The notes under the pieces are model-generated. The model ran no database searches and was not told the DNA's origin. It worked only from the letters and a program-made list of their open reading frames with translations. Shown piece after piece: positions 1 to 5,997 of a stretch of 23,617 nt of DNA (position 1 is its first letter; every line of letters starts with the position of its first letter). The position numbers and the translations under genes were made by a program. Source of the stretch: Clostridiales bacterium (GTDB taxonomy: Bacteria > Bacillota > Clostridia > Peptostreptococcales > Anaerovoracaceae); NCBI GenBank assembly GCA_003542355.1, contig DPKU01000162.1:1-23617 (forward strand), written 5' to 3'.

Positions 1-684
1 CTCCATCACATGAAGGATATCCCGCACCATGGCGTTGACGGCGAACTTGTAGATCTCCTGCCCGTCCATGTGCAAATAGACATCCCCCGGCTTGGGGAGC
101 GCATAGGGACAATTCCCGGCCGATCGCTTCATGAACAAAGGCTCCGCCTGGCCCACAGCACCGATCGATATGGAAAGCAGATCTTCCCCTTCTTCCAGCA
201 CCACAGCTCCTGCGCCGTCTCCGAACAGAACACTCACATCCCGCTTCGTCCAGTCTACGGTGCTGCTCATGGATTCGGCGGCGATGAGCAGGATGTGCTT
301 CGCCTTGCCCGATACGATGAGTGCCTGAGCCATATCCAAGCCGTACAGGAAACCGGAGCATGCAGCGCCGATGTCCAGGGCTGGGCAGGTTCCGCCCAGT
401 TCCTGCTGCACCATGCAGGCCAGGGAGGGCGTGGCATAATCCGGGCTGATGGTGGCGCAGAGGATATAATCCATCTCTTCGATGGTTCGGCCGGCGTCCT
501 TCAATGCTTCTGCTCCGGCTTCCGCAGCGATGGGCGTCAGCCCGTTTTCGCAGATGTGTCTGGATTCGATACCAGTGCGACTGAATATCCATTCGTGACT
601 GGTATCCAATATTTTGCTCAATTCCTGATTCGTAACGCTCAATGGGGGAAGGCAGCTGCCTGTTCCCGTGATTTTAATGCTCAT
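1..684 (-). CDS. fabH: 3-oxoacyl-ACP synthase III (KAS III), 3' end off the window
   Basis: KAS III condenses acetyl-CoA with malonyl-ACP to start type II fatty acid synthesis in the cytosol. The 228 visible residues begin MSIKITGTGSCLPP and hold the thiolase-fold N-half. The active-site cysteine is C109 in the motif DIGAACSGFLYG, and VLFGDGAGAVVLEE lies at about 152-165. The catalytic His and Asn of the family (near 244 and 274 in E. coli FabH) would lie beyond the left edge, so the gene is partial only because the window ends. The start is the ATG at 684; its first bases overlap the TGA of the upstream MarR gene (ATGA), which implies translational coupling. A MarR repressor directly before fabH matches the FabT-fabH layout of Firmicutes fatty-acid clusters, so more fab genes are expected past the left edge. 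Confidence 0.95.
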   Translation of the reverse strand, partial: MSIKITGTGSCLPPLSVTNQELSKILDTSHEWIFSRTGIESRHICENGLTPIAAEAGAEALKDAGRTIEEMDYILCATISPDYATPSLACMVQQELGGTCPALDIGAACSGFLYGLDMAQALIVSGKAKHILLIAAESMSSTVDWTKRDVSVLFGDGAGAVVLEEGEDLLSISIGAVGQAEPLFMKRSAGNCPYALPKPGDVYLHMDGQEIYKFAVNAMVRDILHVME

Positions 685-1139
685 GGCTTTCCCTTCAACA
701 GTCTTTTTTCAAAAAATCCGTTCATTTTCAGCATTGCGGTGTACAATGCTTCTTTTTCACTTCCAGTCAGACCGGAAGAGATATTGCTGACCAGCTTCCT
801 GTGAAAATATCGATGGACCCGGTCCATTTGTGTTCCTTTGTCCGTAAGCTTTACGTAGACCCTGCGTCCATCGGCTTCATCTCGAAGTTTCGTCACATAG
901 CCTTTTTTGACCAGCTTGTTGATGGCAACCGTCACCGAAGGCAACGTGATACGCAGATCTTCGGCAATGTCGCTGATCGTGCGCCCTTTATTCTGATCTT
1001 CTGCAGCGGATTCCAGGATATGGACTTCGCTGACCGACAAATCATGACCTGTTCGCTTGATCGATATCTCTTCGATCTTTGTAATGATTTTAAATGTATC
1101 CACCAGAATGTCGTTGAGTTCTTTTTTGAACGAATCCAT
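681..1139 (-). CDS. MarR-family repressor, FabT-like
   Basis: This 152-residue protein is a typical MarR dimeric winged-helix regulator. The helix-turn-helix is at about 53-80 (ISDIAEDLRITLPSVTVAIN) and the beta-wing at about 86-102 (RDEADGRRVYVKLTDKG), with helical ends for dimerisation. The start at 1139 has a purine-rich ribosome site (GGGGGGAAG) just before it. The stop overlaps the fabH start. In streptococci and relatives, FabT is a MarR protein encoded just upstream of fabH that represses the fatty-acid genes when bound to acyl-ACP; position and family fit that role here. A palindrome between its promoter and start suggests autoregulation. Family assignment is firm; the FabT function is inferred from context. 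Confidence 0.85.
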   Translation of the reverse strand: MDSFKKELNDILVDTFKIITKIEEISIKRTGHDLSVSEVHILESAAEDQNKGRTISDIAEDLRITLPSVTVAINKLVKKGYVTKLRDEADGRRVYVKLTDKGTQMDRVHRYFHRKLVSNISSGLTGSEKEALYTAMLKMNGFFEKRLLKGKP

Positions 1140-1170
1140 CTCTTCCCCCCATTTCGGGCGATCCGCAGTT

Positions 1171-1190
1171 TAATTAGTTTGACTAATTAG
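1171..1190 (-). promoter_or_regulatory. Palindromic operator for the MarR/FabT-like repressor
   Basis: A perfect inverted repeat, TAATTAG-TTTGA-CTAATTA (7-5-7), lies just downstream of the -10 box and before the MarR gene. On the minus strand the same stretch also reads as two near-identical 13-base copies starting AAACTAATTA. Size, symmetry and position fit a MarR-family operator, and the TTTGA core resembles the TTTGA of reported FabT sites. Binding is inferred. Confidence 0.7.
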
Positions 1191-1201
1191 TTTATATAAG
1201 C

Positions 1202-1229
1202 ATTATACACGTGCAGTCCATCCTGTCAA
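1202..1229 (-). promoter_or_regulatory. Sigma-A promoter of the MarR-fabH operon
   Basis: Minus-strand TTGACA (1229-1224) and TATAAT (1207-1202) are perfect consensus boxes separated by 16 bases. The start of transcription would fall about at 1195, right at the palindromic operator, about 55 bases before the MarR start codon. Confidence 0.85.
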
Positions 1230-1232
1230 TAT

Positions 1233-1263
1233 AAAAAATGGGAGCTATATTTTATATAGCTCC
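1233..1263 (-). terminator. Intrinsic terminator of the dinB operon
   Basis: On the minus strand GGGAGCTATA-TAAAA-TATAGCTCCC forms a perfect 10-bp stem followed by ATTTTTT. The TAA stop of the 87-residue gene (1247-1245) lies inside the stem. The T-tract ends four bases before the -35 box of the MarR promoter, so the two operons abut with almost no spare DNA. Confidence 0.9.
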
Positions 1264-1508
1264 CACCGGCAGTCTTGAATCAGATACTTCAGCTGATAGC
1301 GGCGCTGAACGCCGCCTACTGCGCTTTGGCAGTCGTACAGCAGCGTTCGGATCCCGGCGATGCGCCGCTCCTCCACCAGAAGGATCCGTTCCACCTGCAC
1401 CTCTCGCTCTGATCCGTCTTCTTCCCGAAATCGGAATTTATAAGGAAGAGGTCTGCCCGTTCCCTTGAACACGGCCACAGCGTCCACCGGCTTTGCCATG
1501 ATTTTCAT
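1245..1508 (-). CDS. Small conserved-looking protein coupled to DinB
   Basis: The frame encodes 87 residues starting MKIMAKPVDAVAVF, with no signal peptide, membrane segment or cysteine cluster. It is rich in charged residues and beta-prone stretches (for example PLPYKFRFREEDGSE, and a C-terminal half with YQLKYLIQDCRWELYKI). I chose the ATG at 1508 because it overlaps the dinB TGA (ATGA); a longer frame from upstream would only read inside dinB. Clostridial genomes often carry a small protein after this type of dinB, so it may be a partner of the polymerase, as YolD-like proteins sit beside Y-family polymerases in Bacillus; sequence similarity to YolD was not seen. Function is unknown. Shared LexA control is implied by the operon. 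Confidence 0.75.
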   Translation of the reverse strand: MKIMAKPVDAVAVFKGTGRPLPYKFRFREEDGSEREVQVERILLVEERRIAGIRTLLYDCQSAVGGVQRRYQLKYLIQDCRWELYKI

Positions 1509-2752
1509 GGTCCATACCCTCCCATCGTAAGAAATTGTCCCTCGTTGACGCCGCCCTCCATAGGCTTGAGCGTCGTATTGGCGAACACGCCTCGCATGAT
1601 AGCGCCGTCTCCGTATCGCTGCCGGATCTGATCGATCCACACATCGGGGCCTCGGAGACCGGGAGCTTTTTCACTGTCGAAAAAGGAGATCTGCTCCTGA
1701 TCGGTGCGGCTCAGCGATCCCAGGCCCACGCCCAACTGCCGGATCGGCTCTCCCAGCCAGCATTCCTCCATCAGTGCCGCAGCCGTCCGATAGATCTCCG
1801 AAGTCTGGTCTGTGTAAAAATGCAGCTGACGCTGGTGCTGACGGCTGATAAAGGCATCGGTTCGGAGCCACACAGACACTAGGGATGCCCGGGCGTCCAA
1901 AGCTCTGAGCCGGGCGCCTGTGCGTTCACACAAACTTAAAAGATAGGCCAGGAGCTCCCGGCGATCCGTCACATCGTAAAACACAGTCATACTGTTTCCG
2001 AGGCCCTTTTGCACGATCCGGTCGTTGGGCGCCACCGGCGAGGAGTCTATGCCGTTGGCGTATTGTCCGATCCGTTCTCCGTGACTTTTGAACATCGCTC
2101 GGAGCTGAGACCGGTCCATGGCGGCCAACTCACCGATGGTCCTGACGTTGATCGCCGACAGCCGGGCCGCAGTGGCCCGCCCCACCATAAAAAGCTCGGA
2201 AACCGGCAACGGCCACATTTTCGTTTCGATCTCTTCTGGAAACAGCGTATGGATCTGGTCGGGTTTTTCCATTTCCGAAGCCATTTTCGCCAGCAGCTTA
2301 TTGGAGGAAATCCCGATGTTTACCGTAAAGCCAAGCTCATGGCGCATCCGGCCCCGGATCCGATCCGCAAGGGCCAGAGGATCCCCGAAGCGATGCGCCG
2401 AAGCGGTGTAATCCATAAAGCACTCGTCGATACTGTAGCGTTGGATCAGCGAGCTGTACTGCCTCAATATGCCATACATGGCATCGCTGCAGCTCATATA
2501 AAGATCGTAGTCCGGAGGAACCACCAGGAGGTCCGGATATTTCTGACGGGCTTCGAAAAGGCTTTCTCCTGTTTTTACGCCAACTTTTTTTGCAGGGATG
2601 GATTTGGCCAGCACGATGCCGTGACGGCTGGCCTGACTCCCGCCCACCACAGCCGGCACCGTGCGCAGATCAAGCTCGCCGCCCCGTTCCAGCAGGGCGG
2701 CGGCGCTCCAGCTTAAATAGGCCGAATTGGCGTCGATGTGAAAAATGACCAT
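1505..2752 (-). CDS. dinB: Y-family DNA polymerase (DinB/Pol IV type)
   Basis: This 415-residue translesion polymerase copies past damaged bases at low fidelity. The N-terminal palm begins VIFHIDANSAYLSW, supplying metal ligand D7; the second catalytic site is SIDECFMDY with D109 and E110. A helix-hairpin-helix thumb follows (about 182-225) and the little-finger domain from about 245. QEQISFF at about 352-358 looks like a beta-clamp binding motif and is followed by a C-terminal tail of about 55 residues. The opening HIDANSAYLSW, instead of the HVDMDAFFASVE-like form of E. coli, is the clostridial variety. The ATG at 2752 has a good GGAGGG site. A LexA box in the promoter indicates SOS induction. 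The stop overlaps the start of the 87-residue gene. Confidence 0.93.
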   Translation of the reverse strand: MVIFHIDANSAYLSWSAAALLERGGELDLRTVPAVVGGSQASRHGIVLAKSIPAKKVGVKTGESLFEARQKYPDLLVVPPDYDLYMSCSDAMYGILRQYSSLIQRYSIDECFMDYTASAHRFGDPLALADRIRGRMRHELGFTVNIGISSNKLLAKMASEMEKPDQIHTLFPEEIETKMWPLPVSELFMVGRATAARLSAINVRTIGELAAMDRSQLRAMFKSHGERIGQYANGIDSSPVAPNDRIVQKGLGNSMTVFYDVTDRRELLAYLLSLCERTGARLRALDARASLVSVWLRTDAFISRQHQRQLHFYTDQTSEIYRTAAALMEECWLGEPIRQLGVGLGSLSRTDQEQISFFDSEKAPGLRGPDVWIDQIRQRYGDGAIMRGVFANTTLKPMEGGVNEGQFLTMGGYGP

Positions 2753-2775
2753 TTGATTCCCTCCGCTGCAGCCTC

Positions 2776-2804
2776 ATTATAGCGAACATATGTTCTTTTT
2801 TCAA
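2776..2804 (-). promoter_or_regulatory. dinB promoter
   Basis: Minus-strand TTGAAA (2804-2799), a 17-base spacer and perfect TATAAT (2781-2776) lie about 24 bases upstream of the dinB start codon. The whole spacer is filled by the LexA box described separately. Confidence 0.85.
2784..2795 (-). promoter_or_regulatory. LexA (SOS) box
   Basis: GAACATATGTTC is a perfect palindrome matching the Gram-positive LexA consensus (GAAC-N4-GTTC, with CG before it). It sits between the -35 and -10 boxes of dinB, where bound LexA would block RNA polymerase. Confidence 0.9.
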
Positions 2805-2843
2805 GCAGAAAATAAGCGCTTTTCGTAAAAGGCGCTTTCTGCT
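2804..2843 (-). terminator. Probable terminator after the MFS gene
   Basis: An outer stem AGCAGAAA/TTTCTGCT encloses an inner stem GCGC(c)TTTT-ACG-AAAAGCGC; on the minus strand the inner stem is followed by TTATTTTC. The MFS stop codon (2844-2842) overlaps the outer stem and the dinB -35 box touches its far end. The T-tract is imperfect, so termination may be partial. Confidence 0.5.
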
Positions 2844-4068
2844 ATTTTTCGGCTTTTTGAAAAGGCTTTCCCGCCTCGAAGAGTACCGTGTCAAAAAACA
2901 TCAACACCGATTGAATGCCCAAAAGGATTCCCGTAGCGACCAACAGCCGCTCGATGGGAATCCGGTCGGCCAGAGGGCCGAAAATCAGCATGGCCAGAGG
3001 CATCAGAGAACTGGACAGCATTCCCAGGACGCCGAAAACTCTCCCCATATAGTCTCCGTCCACTTTTTCCTGCAGCAATACGGTAAAGGGCGTCTGAAAC
3101 ATTAGCATGGCCAGCCCAAGGACACCCATCAGCACAGAATACACTACAAATGACATCGGCCAGCCCAGGGCAAAGGTACAGCCGGCTGTCACCAGACTCG
3201 ACACGGCAATGGTGTGCAGGCGGTTGGAAAATCCCCCCCACGCAGCGATGAACAGCCCTCCGGCCATCATGCCCAGAGAAAAGGTGACTTCGATCACCGT
3301 CAGGCGCCACACATCGGGACTGAAGCTGCGCGCCACCTGCAGCGGTGTCAGAAAAGCCAGGGGCGCGATCAGGATAAAGTAGACGGCACAATGGATAAAG
3401 CTCCGCTTGACGAAGCCGTTGCCGCCGATATAGCGAAAGCCCTCCCGAAGATCCTGCCAGTAGCTGGTCTGTCCCAGATGGAACGCTTTGGCATGGGCCG
3501 GCGCTTTCAGGAAAAACAGAAGAATGACGATGGCAATGGCCGCCGTTCCCACATCGATCAAAAAAATCTTGTCCAGCGTGACGAGAGTCATCAACGCGCC
3601 GCTGGCCACCGGAGAAACCAGCGTGATGAGAGACTGAATACTCCCGTTGATGCCGTTGACGCGAAGCAGCTGATCCGCCGGAACGATCTGAGGCAAAAAA
3701 GCATTGACGGCAGGCCCTTGCACGCCGGAGCCAAAGGATCGGATGCCCATGGCCAAGAATAAAAGCCAGAAAGTGTCGTGCCCGCCCAGAAACAACAGCG
3801 CAATGGTCAGTGTGGCCAAAGCGATGAGCGCGTCGGCAGCCACGATCAATTTCTTTCGGTCATACCGGTCGGCCCATATGCCGGCAAAAGGTGAAACGAA
3901 GAATGCAGGCAAAAACCCGCAGACAATGGACAGAGTCATCATGACCCCCGACTGCGTTTCCAGGGTAATGTGCCACAGAATGGCATACTGCACCAGCATG
4001 GAGCCAAATAGAGAAACGGTCTGACTGGCCAGGAATAATATCGTTTGCTTTTTCCACGCGTTGGTCAA
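2842..4068 (-). CDS. MFS efflux transporter (macrolide-efflux/MFS_3 type)
   Basis: The 408-residue product has about 12 hydrophobic segments and looks like a drug/H+ antiporter of the MefA/MFS_3 class. The loop between segments 2 and 3 carries the MFS motif GIWADRYDRKKLI (about 63-75). A second, weaker cytoplasmic repeat (GPLADRIPIERLL) lies in the C-half. The start at 4068 is a TTG with GGAG ten bases upstream; no in-frame ATG lies before the first membrane segment, so TTG is preferred. It begins 27 bases after the shortened rsgA gene and is probably cotranscribed with it. Substrate cannot be told from sequence; efflux of antibiotics or small metabolites is the family norm. Confidence 0.85.
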   Translation of the reverse strand: MTNAWKKQTILFLASQTVSLFGSMLVQYAILWHITLETQSGVMMTLSIVCGFLPAFFVSPFAGIWADRYDRKKLIVAADALIALATLTIALLFLGGHDTFWLLFLAMGIRSFGSGVQGPAVNAFLPQIVPADQLLRVNGINGSIQSLITLVSPVASGALMTLVTLDKIFLIDVGTAAIAIVILLFFLKAPAHAKAFHLGQTSYWQDLREGFRYIGGNGFVKRSFIHCAVYFILIAPLAFLTPLQVARSFSPDVWRLTVIEVTFSLGMMAGGLFIAAWGGFSNRLHTIAVSSLVTAGCTFALGWPMSFVVYSVLMGVLGLAMLMFQTPFTVLLQEKVDGDYMGRVFGVLGMLSSSLMPLAMLIFGPLADRIPIERLLVATGILLGIQSVLMFFDTVLFEAGKPFQKAEK

Positions 4069-4095
4069 ATGCTGTCTGCTCCGTGATATCTCCGG

Positions 4096-4743
4096 TCAGG
4101 ACCGGTTCTTGCCCTTGACAAAATCTCTTGCGTTTTTGATCCCGCCGAATTCAGCGAACATCCGGCTGATTTTTTCATTTTCGATCTGCCTGGAATTCAA
4201 ACTCTGGTAAACGGCCTCCTGCTGCAGTTTCTTATAATTCTGCAGTCTTTCTTCCGAAAGAAGCCCTTCGCTGATGGCCTGGCGGACCCGGCAGCCCGGC
4301 TCCTCCTCGTGCCGGCAGTCGTTGAACCGGCATTCCAGTGCCAGCTCTTCGATATCGGCGAAGGTCGTGGACAGATCTGCGCTTTCCACACCTGAGGATC
4401 CGATAAAAGCCACGGTTTTTCCCGGGCCTATCCATTGCAGGATCTCCTCACAGCCTTGCCCGGATATGCTGGAAGACACAACGACATCCACCATTACAAA
4501 ATCCCCGACTGCGGGAAAGTCCGAAGGCGCCGCGGAAAGATGCCGCAGCTTCCCCGAAACCTGGGCAGTCAGGTCTCCTAGCCCTGTGAACACCCGATAC
4601 AGACTCCTGTGCTGAAGGGTCACCCGTCCCGGAATGAGTTCCGGAAATGCGGCGGCCACTTCAAGATATCGATCGGTCCATCCCCAGTTTGCATATTCAT
4701 TCAATTCGTTCATATATCGTTCTCTCTTGCGAGCTCGTTTCAT
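4096..4743 (-). CDS. RsgA-like protein lacking its GTPase core (two internal deletions)
   Basis: RsgA/YjeQ is a GTPase of about 300-370 residues that matures the 30S ribosomal subunit. This 215-residue frame keeps the N-terminal OB-fold (about 42-86, including TLQHRSLYRVFT and FPAVGDFVMVD). It keeps a G5-like SSSISGQG, then PGKTVAFIGSSGV (107-119). The C-terminal zinc-finger domain is intact: C138, C143, H145 and C151, then the usual helical tail ending FGGIKNARDFVKGKN. Missing are (a) the segment between the OB-fold and G5, including the NKxD-type motif, and (b) the GKST half of the P-loop with switch I/II and the DTPG motif. Both gaps are in frame. It cannot bind GTP normally. The ATG at 4743 overlaps the previous stop (ATGA); the ATG at 4713 (MNELNEYANWGW) fits the family better. 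Pseudogene, assembly error or a real ribosome-binding remnant are all possible. Confidence 0.85.
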   Translation of the reverse strand: MKRARKRERYMNELNEYANWGWTDRYLEVAAAFPELIPGRVTLQHRSLYRVFTGLGDLTAQVSGKLRHLSAAPSDFPAVGDFVMVDVVVSSSISGQGCEEILQWIGPGKTVAFIGSSGVESADLSTTFADIEELALECRFNDCRHEEEPGCRVRQAISEGLLSEERLQNYKKLQQEAVYQSLNSRQIENEKISRMFAEFGGIKNARDFVKGKNRS

Positions 4744-5099
4744 TCTTCAAAAAACTGAAGTTTCAAACCGTTGGGATCCTGGATGTAAAAGTATTTTGAA
4801 CCGCCACCTGTAGTAAAGGGACCGCTGTGGATCGCAACACCTTTTTCTTTGACAAAATTCATCATATCTTCTACGGAATCCACGGTAAAACCCCAGGAAA
4901 TGTCCGGCCCCACGTGAATATCCTTCTTGCTTTTATTGCAGATGAGCTCTAATTTTGTTTCACCTTCACCTAAAAAGGCGATCTCGATCTCCAGACCAGC
5001 CGGAAATCGACTGCTTACCTTCCATCCGATCACTTCCTCGTAGAACCGAACAGACTCATCCAAATCTTTCACCATTAAGGTGCTCCAAACAAATTTCAT
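4740..5099 (-). CDS. VOC-superfamily (glyoxalase/bleomycin-resistance fold) protein
   Basis: The 119-residue protein has the two beta-alpha-beta-beta-beta halves of the vicinal oxygen chelate fold: MKFVWSTLMVKDLDESVRFYEEV at the N-terminus and WGFTVDSVEDMMNFVKEKG in the second half, ending IQDPNGLKLQFFEE. DPNG followed by a final Glu (E118 region) is the usual metal-binding edge. The substrate is unknown; the family includes glyoxalase I, dioxygenases and antibiotic-binding proteins. A GAGGAG site lies eight bases before the ATG. It follows the NagD-like gene by 46 bases and overlaps the next gene by four. Confidence 0.85.
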   Translation of the reverse strand: MKFVWSTLMVKDLDESVRFYEEVIGWKVSSRFPAGLEIEIAFLGEGETKLELICNKSKKDIHVGPDISWGFTVDSVEDMMNFVKEKGVAIHSGPFTTGGGSKYFYIQDPNGLKLQFFEE

Positions 5100-5145
5100 A
5101 ATACATGCTCCTCTTCAACTGTACGACGACGATTGCTTTTCTTCA

Positions 5146-5919
5146 TTACTCCGGTATTTCTCCCACACCGGAAAGTACAAGGCGCGGACGATACGGGTAC
5201 TGTTCGATTCCCTCCAGCGTCGTGACGCCGCTCAATACCAGAACGGTGTCCAGACCGCTTTCGATCCCCGCGATGATATCCGTATCCATTCGATCTCCGA
5301 TGATGACCGCCTCTGCTGAATGGATGCCCAGTATCTTTAGTCCGGTACGCATCATCAGGGGATTCGGCTTGCCCACATAATAGGCTGTCTTGCCTGTCGC
5401 AGCTTCGATGGGCGCCAAAAGCGCCCGGCAGGCTGGTACGATCCCGCCTTCGTCGGGTCCGGTCAGGTCCGTATTCGTCCCGATCAGCTTGGCACCTTTC
5501 ACCACCAGCCGCACGGCCTGGGTGATCGTATCATAATTGTAATTGCTGCCCTCTCCGACGATCACATAGTCCGGATTGATCTTATTCATGGTAATGCCTG
5601 CATCGTGGAGAGCATTGAGTAATCCGGCCTCACCGATCACATAGGCACTGCAGCCCGGATTCTGGCCGCTCAGAAACTTGGCTGTGGCAAGGGCGCTGGT
5701 ATAGAAGTGCTCCGCGCCCACATCCATCCCCATGCGTTTCAGTTTCTGCTGAAGCTCCTGGGGGGTGGAACTGCTGGAATTTGTCATAAAAAGAAATGTC
5801 TTTTCCCTTTTCCGCAGCCATTCCACAAACTCCTTCGCCCCTGGAAGCAATTTGTTTCCATGGTAGATCACCCCATCCATGTCGATGATAAACCCTTTTT
5901 TTTCTCTCAATATTTCCAT
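5146..5919 (-). CDS. HAD-superfamily IIA phosphatase, NagD-like
   Basis: This 257-residue hydrolase carries all HAD motifs: I, IIDMDGVIYHG with nucleophile D13 and acid/base D15; II, MTNSSSS (about 45-51); III, K184 in YYVGKPNP; IV, IIGDRMDTDI with D209. The domain between motifs II and III is the IIA-type cap of NagD, AraL and p-nitrophenyl phosphatases, which dephosphorylate sugar phosphates and nucleotides. It is 78 bases downstream of the hexosaminidase gene. In E. coli, nagD likewise ends the nag operon, so a housekeeping role against phosphorylated amino-sugar by-products is plausible. AAAGGA lies about ten bases before the ATG. Confidence 0.88.
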   Translation of the reverse strand: MEILREKKGFIIDMDGVIYHGNKLLPGAKEFVEWLRKREKTFLFMTNSSSSTPQELQQKLKRMGMDVGAEHFYTSALATAKFLSGQNPGCSAYVIGEAGLLNALHDAGITMNKINPDYVIVGEGSNYNYDTITQAVRLVVKGAKLIGTNTDLTGPDEGGIVPACRALLAPIEAATGKTAYYVGKPNPLMMRTGLKILGIHSAEAVIIGDRMDTDIIAGIESGLDTVLVLSGVTTLEGIEQYPYRPRLVLSGVGEIPE

Positions 5920-5997
5920 GAATCCCTGTTCCTTTCCCGTATGACTGACAGCGCTCGTGTGATTCTATACTTGTACCCACATTAAGGATTTTTTATC

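Noticed and set aside
10..804. Open frame of 264 codons on the plus strand
   Set aside because: It is antisense to fabH and the MarR gene, which have clear family motifs; its translation is compositionally odd and has no domain.
2009..2716. Open frame of 235 codons on the plus strand
   Set aside because: Antisense shadow of dinB; His/Arg-rich, with no ribosome site or recognisable motif.
5920..5997. Possible separate promoter before the NagD-like gene
   Set aside because: A TATAGA-like box is present but no -35 at a workable distance, so the gene is treated as part of the nag run.
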